Position numbers and translations under genes: made by a program. A stretch of DNA of 64,000 bases from JAKALD01 sp963817785 (GTDB lineage: Bacteria > Pseudomonadota > Gammaproteobacteria > Burkholderiales > SG8-39), in contig CAWFPL010000002.1 of assembly GCA_963817785.1 (NCBI GenBank), forward strand, positions 1,302,001 through 1,366,000, in the 5' to 3' direction. The stretch's first letter is position 1. Every line of letters begins with the position of its first letter. A model generated the notes under the pieces. That model worked only from the letters and a program-made list of their open reading frames with translations. It did no database searches and had not been told where the DNA came from. Below, piece by piece: positions 33,711-42,936 of this stretch.

Positions 33711-34181
33711 ATGCAGAAGCCGAGTTATCCACTCGCGGTGGTGATGCAGCGGCGCCAGGTCCACAATCCCTGGGTGCAGGCCATCTGGGAGCCGTGGAGC
33801 GTGCTGCCCGGCGGACGCGAGGGCGACACCGGAGCGCGCCAGCTCGTCGAGGAGCGCGACTTCGCGCAATGGCTCCATCCGGGCTTCACCCTGTTGCTGC
33901 ACCGGGACGAAGCGGAGGGTTATTACCTCAACGTATCGGCCCAGGACCCGCGCGTGTTCGTGCTGTGGCACGAGGAGGAGGGGCGCGGCGTGCCCCTGGC
34001 GGTGACGGCGAGCACCAACGAAGCGGCCCGCTGGGCCGACGGCGGCCACACGGTCGACGGGGTGACGATGCCGCCCGAGATCTACGCATGGGTAGGACGG
34101 TACGTGGAAGAGAACTACCGGCCGGAACCGAAGCAGCGCGTCAAGCCGCGCTCATTCCGGTCGCCGAGGGATCGGGCCTAG
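33711..34181 (+). CDS. DUF3305 protein of the formate dehydrogenase locus
   Basis: A 156-aa protein. The core YPLAVVMQRRQVHNPWVQA, WEPWSVLPG, LHRDEAEGYYLNVSAQDP and FVLWHEEEGRG match the DUF3305 family, which is almost always next to DUF3306 and a periplasmic formate dehydrogenase. Its role is unknown, presumably in maturation. The ATG at 33711 is chosen; a GTG at 33702 would add three residues. The gap to the DUF3306 gene is 2 bases. Confidence 0.85.
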   Translation: MQKPSYPLAVVMQRRQVHNPWVQAIWEPWSVLPGGREGDTGARQLVEERDFAQWLHPGFTLLLHRDEAEGYYLNVSAQDPRVFVLWHEEEGRGVPLAVTASTNEAARWADGGHTVDGVTMPPEIYAWVGRYVEENYRPEPKQRVKPRSFRSPRDRA

Positions 34182-34183
34182 CG

Positions 34184-34690
34184 ATGAGCGACGAGAAAGA
34201 GCGGTTCCTCGCGCGCTGGTCGCGCTTGAAGCAGGAGCAGCTCGCCGGCGAGCCGGCGGCCAACCCGGTGCCCGCATCCGCCGAGCGGCGCGCGGACTCG
34301 GAGAGCGATACCGCGCCGCCGCTGCCGCCGCTGGAGGAGCTCACGCCGCAGTCGGACTTCTCCGCCTTCATGGGCCCGAAGGTGGCGGACGCGTTGCGCC
34401 GCGCGGCGCTGAAGAAACTGTTCGCCGATCCTCAGATCAACGTTCCCGATCTCTTCGAGCCGTTTGCGGGGGACTGGACCGGCGGCGAGGCAATTCCGCA
34501 GGAGATGCTGGCGAGGCTCCAGCAGGCGCGCGCAGCGGTCCTCGGGAGGTCCGGCACGCAGGACGCGCCGCAGCCGTCGCCGCAGGCGGCCGACTCACAG
34601 GCGGACGAACCGCGATCCGGCGAACCGCCGGCACAGGAACAGGAACAGCAAACGAGGAGCGACGGTGTCCCTGGAAGGCAAGACGCTTAA
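34184..34690 (+). CDS. DUF3306 protein of the formate dehydrogenase locus
   Basis: A 168-aa acidic protein: ERFLARWSRLKQEQL at the start, then a Pro-rich linker, then the family core LTPQSDFSAFMGPKVADALR, ALKKLFADPQINVPDLFEP (residues 50-95). The C-terminal third is low-complexity Gln/Pro/Asp-rich. The function is not known. It overlaps the next gene by 26 bases in another frame. Confidence 0.82.
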   Translation: MSDEKERFLARWSRLKQEQLAGEPAANPVPASAERRADSESDTAPPLPPLEELTPQSDFSAFMGPKVADALRRAALKKLFADPQINVPDLFEPFAGDWTGGEAIPQEMLARLQQARAAVLGRSGTQDAPQPSPQAADSQADEPRSGEPPAQEQEQQTRSDGVPGRQDA

Positions 34691-36767
34691 GGTCTGCAGT
34701 TGCAACGGCACAGTGGCGCTCGATGCCAAGGCGCTCGCGGCGGCGCTCGAGCTGGGCGAGCCGCTCACGCTGCACCGCGCGCTGTGCCGCACCGACGCCG
34801 CGGCGTTCCAGGCCACCCTCGGCGAGCCGGACGTCATCGTGGCGTGCACCCAGGAGGCGCCGCTGTTCGGCGAGCTGGTCGAGGCCGCGGGCTCGCGCTC
34901 GAGCCTGCGCTTCGTCAACGTGCGCGAGCTGGCCGGGTGGTCGGCCGAAGGCAAGCGGGCGCTGCCCAAGATCGCGGCGCTGCTCGCTGCCGCGGCGCTG
35001 CCGGAGCCCGAGCCGGTGCCCTCGGTGGAGTACAAGTCCGGTGGCCAGCTGCTGGTGATCGGACCCTCGGCCGTCGCGCTCGACTGGGCCGAGCGGCTCT
35101 CGGAGCAGCTGCAGGTGAGCGTGCTGATCAGCCGCGACCAGGGCGGCGAGCTTCCTCTGGAGCACAAGTATCCCGTGTGGTCGGGAACGCCGAAGCGCGT
35201 TTCCGGCTATCTCGGCGCGTTCGAGGTCGAGTGGGCGCAGGACAACCCGATCGACCTCGAGCTGTGCGTGCGCTGCAACGCCTGTCTCGCGGCCTGCCCC
35301 GAGCAGGCGATCGACTTCACCTATCAGATCGATCTCGCCAAGTGCAAGGCGCACCGCGAGTGCGTCAAGGCCTGCGCGGACATCGGCGCGATCGACTTCG
35401 CGCGGCAGGACAAGACGCGCACGCAGAGCTTCGACCTGGTGCTCGATCTGTCCGCCGAGCCGCTCGTCAGGACGCCCGATCTGCCGCAGGGTTACGCGGC
35501 GCCGGGCGCCGACCCGCTCGAGCAGGCGCTCGCCGCGGCGAGGCTCGCGCAGCTCGTCGGCGAGTTCGAGAAGCCGCGCTTTTTCGACTACAAGGCGCGC
35601 ATCTGCGCGCATAGCCGCGCGGAGCGCCCGGGCTGCAACCGCTGCCTGGACGTGTGCTCGACTGGCGCCATCCGCGCCGACGGCGACCACGTCAAGGTCG
35701 AACCCCACCTGTGCGCCGGCTGCGGAGGCTGCTCGACCGTATGCCCGTCGGGAGCGATGACCTACGCCTACCCGCGCGTGCCGGAGCTCGGCCGGCGGCT
35801 GAAGACTCTGCTCGACACCTATCACGGCGCCGGCGGCCGCGAGGCCTGCGTCGTGTTCCACAACCTCGAGGACGGACGGGCTCTGGTGGGCGGCGTCGGC
35901 CGGCGGGCATTGCGGGCCGGGCGCGGGCTGCCGGCGCGCGCACTGCCGCTCGAGGTGTTTCACGTCGCCTCGGTCGGAATCGACCTGCTGCTCGGCGCGA
36001 TCTGCTACGGCGCGAGCCAGGCCGTCGTGGTGTCCTCGGGCAAGGAGCCAGAAAGCTACGCCGCTGCGCTGCGCGAGCAGATGGGGTTCGCGCAGACCAT
36101 CCTGAATGCCCTGGGCTACGAATGCGCGCACTTCGCGCTGATCGAGGCCGAAGATCCGCACGCGCTGGAGCAGGCGCTGTGGGCGCTGCGCCCGGCACGG
36201 ACGGTGGAGCGCGCGGCGACCTTCCACCTCTCGGCCGAGAAGCGCGGCACGCTCGATTTCGAGATCGAGCATCTCGCCCGGCACGCGCGCACGCGGGCGG
36301 AGGAGATCGCGCTGCCCAAGGGCGCGCCGTTCGGCGCGCTTGCGATCGACAAGGCCAAATGCACGCTGTGCAAGGCGTGCATCGGCGCCTGCCCCGAGGC
36401 GGCGCTGCTCGATTCCCCCGAGAGCCCCGCGCTGCGCTTCATCGAGCGCAACTGCGTGCAATGCGGGTTGTGCGCAAACACCTGCCCGGAGGACGCGATC
36501 CGCCTGGTGCCGAGGCTGCTACTGACTGCGCAGGCGAAGCAGCCAGCGACGCTGAACGAGGCCGAGCCCTTCCACTGCGTGCGCTGCGGCAAGCCGTTCG
36601 GCACCCGGCAGATGATCGACAACATGCTCGCGCGGCTCGGCACGCACTCGATGTTCGCCGGCGGCGGGGCGCTGCAGCGGCTGCAGATGTGCGCCGACTG
36701 CCGGGTCGTCGACATGATGACCAGCCGCGACGAGCTCTCCATCGGCGACGACCGGGGGCGCCAGTGA
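34665..36767 (+). CDS. Large multi-cluster iron-sulfur protein of the fdh locus
   Basis: A 700-aa polyferredoxin. At least five four-Cys motifs are visible: CVRCNACLAACP (near 205), CNRCLDVCSTGA (near 330), CAGCGGCSTVCP (near 350), CTLCKACIGACP (near 567) and CVQCGLCANTCP (near 600). Near the C-terminus a CVRCGKPFGTRQM / MCADC zinc-ribbon-like region follows. The middle, near 410-450, contains PLEVFHVASVGIDLLLGA, resembling the delta subunits (MvhD-type) of methanogen-like hydrogenase/heterodisulfide complexes. The GTG at 34665 keeps the N-terminal VCSCNGTVALDA. It probably relays electrons to or from the formate dehydrogenase. Confidence 0.8.
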   Translation: MSLEGKTLKVCSCNGTVALDAKALAAALELGEPLTLHRALCRTDAAAFQATLGEPDVIVACTQEAPLFGELVEAAGSRSSLRFVNVRELAGWSAEGKRALPKIAALLAAAALPEPEPVPSVEYKSGGQLLVIGPSAVALDWAERLSEQLQVSVLISRDQGGELPLEHKYPVWSGTPKRVSGYLGAFEVEWAQDNPIDLELCVRCNACLAACPEQAIDFTYQIDLAKCKAHRECVKACADIGAIDFARQDKTRTQSFDLVLDLSAEPLVRTPDLPQGYAAPGADPLEQALAAARLAQLVGEFEKPRFFDYKARICAHSRAERPGCNRCLDVCSTGAIRADGDHVKVEPHLCAGCGGCSTVCPSGAMTYAYPRVPELGRRLKTLLDTYHGAGGREACVVFHNLEDGRALVGGVGRRALRAGRGLPARALPLEVFHVASVGIDLLLGAICYGASQAVVVSSGKEPESYAAALREQMGFAQTILNALGYECAHFALIEAEDPHALEQALWALRPARTVERAATFHLSAEKRGTLDFEIEHLARHARTRAEEIALPKGAPFGALAIDKAKCTLCKACIGACPEAALLDSPESPALRFIERNCVQCGLCANTCPEDAIRLVPRLLLTAQAKQPATLNEAEPFHCVRCGKPFGTRQMIDNMLARLGTHSMFAGGGALQRLQMCADCRVVDMMTSRDELSIGDDRGRQ

Positions 36768-37384
36768 GCGCGAGCGGCGCCCCGACGCAGCTCGCAGCCG
36801 AGCTTGCGCCCGAGGAACAGGTGCGGGCTGACTTCTACGCGCTGCTGGCACGCCTGTTCTACGCGCCGCCGGACCAGGACCTGCTCGCGGCGCTCGCCGC
36901 GGCGGATGAGATCGTCGCCGAGGGGGAAGATTCCCCGCTCGCGCTGGCATGGCGTGACCTCACGCTGGCCGCCGCCGGGCTCGAGGAGGCGGCCGTGCGG
37001 CATGAGTACGACAGCGTCTTTGTCGGCACCGGCAAGGCGGCTGTCTCGCCCTACGCGGGCGCGTATCTGCGGCAATCCACGATGGAAAATCCGCTCGTCG
37101 TTCTGCGCAATTTCCTCGCGGCGCACGGCCTGGCGCGCCACGAGAGCGTGCACGAGCCCGAAGATCATGTTGCCGCGTTGTCCGACGTGATGCGCCACCT
37201 TATTGCGGAGCAGCATCGCGAATTCGATTTGCAGCGCGAGTTTTTCATGCGCTTTCTTTGGCCCGCGGCGCCCAGTTTTTGCGCTGCAGCGATCGCGGCC
37301 GAGCGCACCGACTTCTATAAAGCTGTCGCGCGGTTTGCAAGGTCCTTCTTCGAGTTGGAACACGCTGCATTCGATATGCACTAG
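36764..37384 (+). CDS. TorD/DmsD-family molybdoenzyme chaperone
   Basis: A 206-aa all-helical protein: VRADFYALLARLFYAPPD near residue 19, then YDSVFVGTGKAAVSPYAGAYL near 89 and HEPEDHVAALSDVMRHLI near 130, with C-terminal FMRFLWPAAPSF. Chaperones of this type bind the twin-arginine signal of the catalytic subunit until the cofactor is inserted. Its GTG start overlaps the polyferredoxin stop as GTGA. FdhA, two genes downstream, is the expected client. Confidence 0.85.
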   Translation: MSASGAPTQLAAELAPEEQVRADFYALLARLFYAPPDQDLLAALAAADEIVAEGEDSPLALAWRDLTLAAAGLEEAAVRHEYDSVFVGTGKAAVSPYAGAYLRQSTMENPLVVLRNFLAAHGLARHESVHEPEDHVAALSDVMRHLIAEQHREFDLQREFFMRFLWPAAPSFCAAAIAAERTDFYKAVARFARSFFELEHAAFDMH

Positions 37385-37454
37385 AATTCCTATTCGAGAA
37401 GCCGCGAGGCGTGCTCGGCCTCGGGCGAATTCAAATGAGAAACAGGAGGCGTCC

Positions 37455-37655
37455 ATGAGCGACCGCAACTCTCGTTTGTCCCGACGCAATTTCCTCCTTA
37501 CGCTTGGCGCCGGCAGCGCTGCGACCGCGGCGGCGGTTATCGCCAAGGCGGCTCCGGAGCGTCCGGTTGCCACGGCCGATCGGGCCGGTCGCGCCGCGCG
37601 CGGCTATCGCGAGTCGGCGCACGTGACCCGCTACTACCGAACCACCAAGGTTTGA
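37455..37655 (+). CDS. Small twin-arginine-signal protein of the fdh locus
   Basis: A 66-aa protein with a clear Tat signal, SRLSRRNFLLTLGAGSA (residues 7-23), and a short mature part ending in a YRESAHVTRYYRTTKV segment. It matches the family of tiny Tat targets encoded in formate dehydrogenase regions. Its function is unknown; it could co-export with FdhA. The RBS AGGAGG is 9 bases upstream of the ATG at 37455. Confidence 0.85.
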   Translation: MSDRNSRLSRRNFLLTLGAGSAATAAAVIAKAAPERPVATADRAGRAARGYRESAHVTRYYRTTKV

Positions 37656-37665
37656 GGAGGCCGCC

Positions 37666-40614
37666 ATGTTGCTGACCCGCAAAGCCACCAGCCAGAGCGT
37701 TCCGCAATCCCGCCTTGCTCGCAGCCTGTCCGGGGTGGTCGGTAAGACCATGGACCGGCGCGCGTTCCTGAGGCGCTCGGGCCTGACCGCGGGAGCGGGG
37801 GCGATCGCGTCGCAGATCCCGTTCAGCATGATCGGCAAGGCGCAGGCGGCCGACGCGCCGGGCGAGACCGGCAACGTCGAAGTCCGGCGCACGGTGTGCA
37901 CGCACTGCTCGGTCGGCTGCGCGATCGACGCGGTGGTGCAGAACGGCGTGTGGACACGCCAGGAGCCGGTGTTCGACTCGCCGCTCAGCCTGGGCGGGCA
38001 TTGTGCCAAAGGCGCCTCGGCGCGCGAGCACGGGATCACTGACGACTCGCACCGCCTCAAGTATCCGATGAAGCTCGAGGGCGGGCAGTGGAAGAAGATC
38101 TCCTGGGACCAGGCGTACGACGAGATCTCGAAGAAGCTGCTCGAGATCAGGAAGGAGAGCGGTCCGGACGCGCTGTTCCTGGTCGGTTCGTCGAAGCACG
38201 GCAACGAGCAGACGGAGCTGCTGTGCAAATGGGCGCGCCTGTGGGGAACGAACAATACCGACCACCAGGCGCGCATCTGCCACTCGACCACCGTCGCCGG
38301 GCTGGGCCAGACCTGGGGCTACGGCGCGATGACCAACTCCTACAACGACGAGCAGAACTCGAAGTGCCTGCTGTTCCTCGGCTCGAACGCCGCCGAGGCG
38401 CATCCGGTGTCGATGCTGCACACGCTGCACGCCAAGGAGAACGGGGCTAAGGTGATCGTCGCCGATCCGCGCTACACGCGCACCGCCGCGAAAGCCGACA
38501 TCTATGTGCGCCATCGCTCGGGCTCCGATGTCGCGCTGCTGTTCGGCATCCTGTACCACGTGTTCAAGAACGGCTGGGAGGCCAAGGAGTACATCGCCGA
38601 CCGCGTGTACGGGATGGATCAGGTGCAAAAGGAGGTCATGGCGAAGTGGACGCCCGACAAGGTGACCGAGGTCACCGGTGTGTCCGAGGCCGAAGTATTC
38701 AATATCGCCAAGATGCTCTCCGACAATCGCCCGGGCTTCATCATTTGGGCGATGGGCCAGACGCAGCACAACAACGCCAACGGGATCGTGCGCGCGAGCA
38801 ACATCCTGATGCTCGCCCTGGGCAACGTGGGCGGCTCGGGCGGCGGCTGCAACGTGTACCGCGGCCACGACAACGTGCAGGGCGCGACCGATGTCGGGCC
38901 GAACCCCGACACGCTGCCGGGCTACTACCCGGTGTTCATTCCGGGCTCGTGGGCGCACTGGTCGCGCGTGTGGAACGTCGACCTCAAGTGGCTGGAAGGC
39001 CGCTATGCGCCCGGGATGATGGCCAAGCCGGGTATGACCGTCTCACGCTGGATCGACGGCGTGCTGGAGAAGAACGACGTCATCGACCAGGGGCCGAACC
39101 TGCGTGCGATCATCTATTGGGGGCATGCGCCGAACTCGCAGTCTCGCGGCCGCGAGATGCTCGAGGCGATGAAAAAGCTCGACCTGATGGTGGTGATCGA
39201 TCCCTACCCATCGGCGAGCGCCTCGATGTTCGCGATGGTCAGGAAGGACGGCGCCTACCTGCTGCCGGCCGCCACCCAGTATGAGACCTACGGCAGCGTC
39301 ACGGCGTCGAACCGCTCGCTGCAGTGGCGCGAGCAGGTGATCGAGCCGCTGTTCGAGTCGCGCACCGACCAAATGATCATGTATCAGCTGGCACAGAAAC
39401 TCGGCTTCGCTGACCAGTTCCTCGGCAAGAAGGACGGCAAGCAGGTCATCCGCCTGGTCAAAGGCAAGGGCGGGATGGACGAGCCCGATCTGGAGGACGT
39501 GCTGCGCAACGAGATCAATCGCGGCTGCTGGACCATCGGCTACACGGGCCAGTCACCCGAGCGGCTGCAGGCGCACATGCGCAACATGCAGGTGTTCGAC
39601 GTGAAGACCCTGCGCGCCCCCGGAGGCAAGGATGCCAAGACGGGGTACGACCTGACCGGCGACTACTTCGGGCTGCCGTGGCCGTGCTACGGCACCGCGG
39701 CGGTCAAGCATCCGGGTACACCCAACCTGTACGACACGCACAAGAACGTGATGGACGGGGGGCACACCTTCCGAGCCCTGTTCGGGATGGAGAAGGACGG
39801 CGTCAACCTGCTTGCGGAAGACGGCGTGTGCTCGAAGGGCAGCGACATCACCACGGGTTACCCGCAATTCAGCGCGGTATTCCTCAAGAAGCTCGGTTGG
39901 TGGGACGAGCTGACCGACGAGGAGAAGAAGGAAGCCGAGGGCAAGCTCTGGACCAACGACCTCTCGGGCGGGATTCAGCGCGTCGTCATGAAGCACGGCT
40001 GCGTCCCGTTCGGCAATGCGAAGGCGCGCGCGGTCGTGTGGAACTTTCCCGACGGCATTCCGCAACACCGCGAGCCGATCTTCAGCCCGCACGCGGATCT
40101 GGTCGACCAGTACCCGGCGAACGACGACGTCAAGGTGCTGTGGCGCCTGCCGACGCTGTTCAAATCGTTGCAGCAGAAGAACAAGGACGCGGGCAAGCAG
40201 TTCCCGCTGATCCTCACCAGCGGCCGCAAGGTGGAGTACGAGGGCGGCGGCGAGGAGACGCGCTCGAACCGGTGGCTCGCCGAGTTGGTCCAGGAAAACT
40301 ACGTCGAGATCAACCCGAAAGCGGCGGCCGACCGCGGCGTCCGCGACAACGAATACGTCTGGCTGAACACCCCGGAAGGCGCGAAGCTGAAGCTCAGGGC
40401 GCTGGTCACGGACCGCGTCGGCCCGGACACCTGCTTCGTGATGTTCCACTTCTCGGGCTGGTGGCAGGGCGAGGACATGCTGCCGTACTACCCCGAGGGC
40501 GCCCATCCGTATGTCCGCGGCGAGGCGATCAACACGGCGACCACGTACGGCTACGACCGGGTCACGATGATGCAGGAAACGAAGACCACGCTGTGCCAGG
40601 TGGCGAAGGCTTGA
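37666..40614 (+). CDS. fdhA: Formate dehydrogenase catalytic subunit, Mo/W-bis-MGD
   Basis: A 982-aa molybdopterin oxidoreductase. The twin-arginine signal DRRAFLRRS (30-38) marks Tat export to the periplasm. A [4Fe-4S] site is formed by Cys78, 81, 85 and 113. The active-site residue is Cys205 followed by His206 (ARICHSTTV), so it is a Cys enzyme and not a selenoprotein. The remaining domains bind the two MGD cofactors (GWWQGEDMLPYYPEG near the end). It oxidises formate to CO2 and feeds electrons to FdhB and FdhC. Whether Mo or W is used cannot be read from sequence. Confidence 0.94.
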   Translation: MLLTRKATSQSVPQSRLARSLSGVVGKTMDRRAFLRRSGLTAGAGAIASQIPFSMIGKAQAADAPGETGNVEVRRTVCTHCSVGCAIDAVVQNGVWTRQEPVFDSPLSLGGHCAKGASAREHGITDDSHRLKYPMKLEGGQWKKISWDQAYDEISKKLLEIRKESGPDALFLVGSSKHGNEQTELLCKWARLWGTNNTDHQARICHSTTVAGLGQTWGYGAMTNSYNDEQNSKCLLFLGSNAAEAHPVSMLHTLHAKENGAKVIVADPRYTRTAAKADIYVRHRSGSDVALLFGILYHVFKNGWEAKEYIADRVYGMDQVQKEVMAKWTPDKVTEVTGVSEAEVFNIAKMLSDNRPGFIIWAMGQTQHNNANGIVRASNILMLALGNVGGSGGGCNVYRGHDNVQGATDVGPNPDTLPGYYPVFIPGSWAHWSRVWNVDLKWLEGRYAPGMMAKPGMTVSRWIDGVLEKNDVIDQGPNLRAIIYWGHAPNSQSRGREMLEAMKKLDLMVVIDPYPSASASMFAMVRKDGAYLLPAATQYETYGSVTASNRSLQWREQVIEPLFESRTDQMIMYQLAQKLGFADQFLGKKDGKQVIRLVKGKGGMDEPDLEDVLRNEINRGCWTIGYTGQSPERLQAHMRNMQVFDVKTLRAPGGKDAKTGYDLTGDYFGLPWPCYGTAAVKHPGTPNLYDTHKNVMDGGHTFRALFGMEKDGVNLLAEDGVCSKGSDITTGYPQFSAVFLKKLGWWDELTDEEKKEAEGKLWTNDLSGGIQRVVMKHGCVPFGNAKARAVVWNFPDGIPQHREPIFSPHADLVDQYPANDDVKVLWRLPTLFKSLQQKNKDAGKQFPLILTSGRKVEYEGGGEETRSNRWLAELVQENYVEINPKAAADRGVRDNEYVWLNTPEGAKLKLRALVTDRVGPDTCFVMFHFSGWWQGEDMLPYYPEGAHPYVRGEAINTATTYGYDRVTMMQETKTTLCQVAKA

Positions 40615-40641
40615 GGCGGCGATAACTAAAAGGAGACGGCC

Positions 40642-41271
40642 ATGGCGAGAATGAAATTCCTGTGCGATGCCGAGCGCTGTATCGCCTGCAACGGCTGCAC
40701 GACCGCCTGCAAGAACGAGAACGAGGTGCCTTGGGGCGTCAACCGGCGCCGGGTGGTGACGATCAACGACGGCGTGATCGGAGCGGAGAAGTCGATTTCC
40801 GTCGCCTGCATGCACTGCTCGGATGCGCCGTGCATGGCGGTGTGCCCGGTGGACTGCTTCTATCACACCGAGGACGGCGTGGTGCTGCACGACAAGGATC
40901 TGTGCATCGGCTGCGGCTACTGCTTCTACGCCTGCCCGTTCGGCGCGCCGCAGTTCCCGCAGACCGGCGCGTTCGGGCTGCGCGGCAAGATGGACAAGTG
41001 CACCTTCTGCGCCGGCGGCCCCGAGCCGGACCGCTCCGAGGCCGAGTTCAAGAAGTACGGCCGCAACCGGCTGGCCGAAGGCAAGCTGCCGCTGTGCGCA
41101 GAGATGTGCTCGACCAAGGCGCTGCTCGCGGGTGACGGCGACGTGATCGCCGACATCTACCGCGACCGCGTCGTGCGCCGTGGAAAGGGCTCGGAGGTCT
41201 GGGGCTGGGCCACTGCCTACGGCCCGCCCAAGGGCGGGCAGAAGCCGGCGCCGCAGGGAGCGAAATCATGA
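40642..41271 (+). CDS. fdhB: Formate dehydrogenase iron-sulfur subunit
   Basis: A 209-aa protein with four [4Fe-4S] sites of the DMSO-reductase beta-subunit type: CIACNGCTTACKNEN (near 14), CMHCSDAPCMAVCPVD (near 56), CIGCGYCFYACPFG (near 90) and CTFC...LCAEMCSTKA (near 120-155). It carries electrons from FdhA to the membrane cytochrome. It has no signal of its own and presumably travels with FdhA. Its stop overlaps the start of the lipoprotein gene. Confidence 0.93.
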   Translation: MARMKFLCDAERCIACNGCTTACKNENEVPWGVNRRRVVTINDGVIGAEKSISVACMHCSDAPCMAVCPVDCFYHTEDGVVLHDKDLCIGCGYCFYACPFGAPQFPQTGAFGLRGKMDKCTFCAGGPEPDRSEAEFKKYGRNRLAEGKLPLCAEMCSTKALLAGDGDVIADIYRDRVVRRGKGSEVWGWATAYGPPKGGQKPAPQGAKS

Positions 41272-41522
41272 GAGCGCTCAAGTGGGTGGTGGCGGTCGCC
41301 GCGGCGGTCGCGGTGGCCGGCCTCGCTGGCTGCGGCGAGCGCGAGCAGGTCGTGGTCTACAAGCAGGGCCAGTACCAGGGCAAACCCGACACCCTGCCCT
41401 GGGACAACGCCCCGCTCGCCTACGGCGACGCGAAGTGGACCAAGGGTGACGAGAAGAGCTGGCAGGACGAGCTCAAGACGCGCACCCAGAATCAGAACGA
41501 ATACGTGCGCATTGACCACTGA
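41268..41522 (+). CDS. Small lipoprotein of the fdh locus
   Basis: An 84-aa protein. A hydrophobic signal ends in the lipobox LAGC (near residue 24), so it is probably lipid-anchored. The mature part (YKQGQYQGKPDTLPWDNAPL, WTKGDEKSWQDELKTRTQNQ) is polar and rich in Trp, Lys and Gln. Similar small proteins occur between the beta and gamma subunits of this formate dehydrogenase type. It is coupled to fdhB by an ATGA overlap. Confidence 0.8.
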   Translation: MRALKWVVAVAAAVAVAGLAGCGEREQVVVYKQGQYQGKPDTLPWDNAPLAYGDAKWTKGDEKSWQDELKTRTQNQNEYVRIDH

Positions 41523-41541
41523 GCCGACAGGAGCCCGAACC

Positions 41542-42582
41542 ATGCCGAATCTCGGAAGGGTTCTACGCTGGATCGCGGTGCTCGCCGCGATTGCGCTCGC
41601 CGGCGTAGCGCAAGCGCAGTCCGTGCCAAGCAACCAGCAGCTCATCCAGCAGCAGCAGCAGCGCCGGATCGAGCAGCCCGCGAACAACGCCCCGGTGTGG
41701 CGCGAGGTACGCTCGGGTCGGCCGCAGTTCTCGGGGGTCCCGGGCCGCGAGATGGGGGTGCTGATCCAGTCCGGCGGCGAGACCTGGCGCCAGATCCGAA
41801 ACGGCCCGGAGATCTTCTACGGCGGCTGGCTGCTGGTGATCGTGCTGCTGGCGATCGCCGCCTTCTACCTGGTGCGCGGCGCGATCAAGCTGCGTGAAAA
41901 GCCCACCGGACGGCTGATCGAGCGCTTCAGCAGCCTGGACCGGATCGCGCATTGGAGCACGGCGATCAGCTTCTGCGTGCTGGCGGTCACCGGCCTGATC
42001 ATCCTGTTCGGCAAGTTCGTGCTGCTGCCGGTCATCGGCTACACGCTGTTCGCCTGGCTGACCGCGCTGTCGAAGAACCTGCACAACTTCGTCGGGCCAT
42101 ACTTCATCCTGAGCCTGCTGGTGACCATCATCGCGTTCATCAAGGACAACCTCCCGAGCGGTTCGGACTTGGCATGGATCGCGAAGGCCGGGGGCCTGTT
42201 CAGCAGTGCGCACGTGCCCTCGGGGCGCTTCAACGCCGGCGAGAAGGGTTGGTTCTGGGTCGGGGTGGTGATCCTGGGCATCGCGATGAGCGTCACTGGC
42301 CTGATCATGCTGTTCCCGAACTTCGATCAGACGCGCGCGACCATGCAGCTGGCGAACATCGTGCACGGCACCGGCGCGGCGCTGTTCATCGCGCTCGGGC
42401 TGGGCCACATCTACATGGGCACGATCGGGATGCAGGGCGCCTACCAGGCGATGCGCACCGGCTACGTCGACGAGACGTGGGCCAAGGAGCACCACGAGCT
42501 CTGGTACGACGACATCAAGTCCGGAAAGATCGCCGCCAAGACGGACGAGTCCACGCTGCCGCAGATGCAGCGGCAGCACTAG
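41542..42582 (+). CDS. fdhC: Formate dehydrogenase cytochrome b556 subunit
   Basis: A 346-aa membrane protein with an N-terminal signal (to about residue 27), a Gln-rich periplasmic segment, one helix near 95 and four core helices. Heme-ligand His are visible in RIAHWSTAISF (near 136), KNLHNFVGPYF (near 175), NIVHGTGAALF (near 275) and LGHIYMGTIG (near 293). It passes electrons from formate to the quinone pool. The ATG at 41542 follows CAGGAG. Confidence 0.92.
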   Translation: MPNLGRVLRWIAVLAAIALAGVAQAQSVPSNQQLIQQQQQRRIEQPANNAPVWREVRSGRPQFSGVPGREMGVLIQSGGETWRQIRNGPEIFYGGWLLVIVLLAIAAFYLVRGAIKLREKPTGRLIERFSSLDRIAHWSTAISFCVLAVTGLIILFGKFVLLPVIGYTLFAWLTALSKNLHNFVGPYFILSLLVTIIAFIKDNLPSGSDLAWIAKAGGLFSSAHVPSGRFNAGEKGWFWVGVVILGIAMSVTGLIMLFPNFDQTRATMQLANIVHGTGAALFIALGLGHIYMGTIGMQGAYQAMRTGYVDETWAKEHHELWYDDIKSGKIAAKTDESTLPQMQRQH

Positions 42583-42602
42583 CGAGTATCCAGGAGAGCT
42601 GC

Positions 42603-42884
42603 ATGAACAAGACCCGAATCGCCGCCGCGCTCGCCGCCGCCTTGATGCTGGGCGCGCTGTCCGTCGAAGCCAAGCTGCCGCCGGCGCCGCCCAAGAGCGC
42701 GGCCGAGCTGGCCGCCGCCGCCGCGAAAGCCAAAGAAGCCGGCGCGAAGGATGCCGCCGATCTGACGGCGGCCATGGATCGCGCGGTCGCGAACTACAGG
42801 AAGAACAAAGGCCTCCCGCCGGAGCCGTCGGCCGCGGTGGCCAAGCCCGCCAAGCCCGCGAACCTGCACAGGAAGCGCAGGTAG
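42603..42884 (+). CDS. Small secreted Ala/Lys-rich protein
   Basis: A 93-aa protein with a Sec-type signal (NKTRIAAALAAALMLGALS, cleavage near residue 23). Its Ala/Lys/Pro-rich mature part contains an Ala-repeat helix, MDRAVANYRKNKGLPPEP, and ends in a basic tail. It is the last gene before the terminator at 42911. The function is unknown; the position suggests an accessory of formate dehydrogenase. Confidence 0.75.
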   Translation: MNKTRIAAALAAALMLGALSVEAKLPPAPPKSAAELAAAAAKAKEAGAKDAADLTAAMDRAVANYRKNKGLPPEPSAAVAKPAKPANLHRKRR

Positions 42885-42910
42885 TTCCGGGCGCGTTCGG
42901 CCGGTCGAAT

Positions 42911-42935
42911 AAAGGCGCCGCGCGGCGCCTTTTTT
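42911..42935 (+). terminator. Intrinsic terminator of the fdh locus
   Basis: AAAGGCGCC-GCGC-GGCGCCTTT forms a perfect 9-bp stem with a 4-base loop, continued by a T run to 42935. It closes the fdh transcript 26 bases after the last stop codon. The group II intron begins at the next bases. Confidence 0.9.
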
Positions 42936-42936
42936 G

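Noticed and set aside
34437..36461. 674-codon open frame on the minus strand opposite the polyferredoxin gene
   Set aside because: The plus-strand protein has regular CxxCxxCxxxCP motifs. The antisense frame has none and is Arg/Ala/Leu-rich.
37666..40614. Possible selenocysteine in formate dehydrogenase
   Set aside because: The active-site codon is TGC (Cys205) and no in-frame TGA occurs in the gene.
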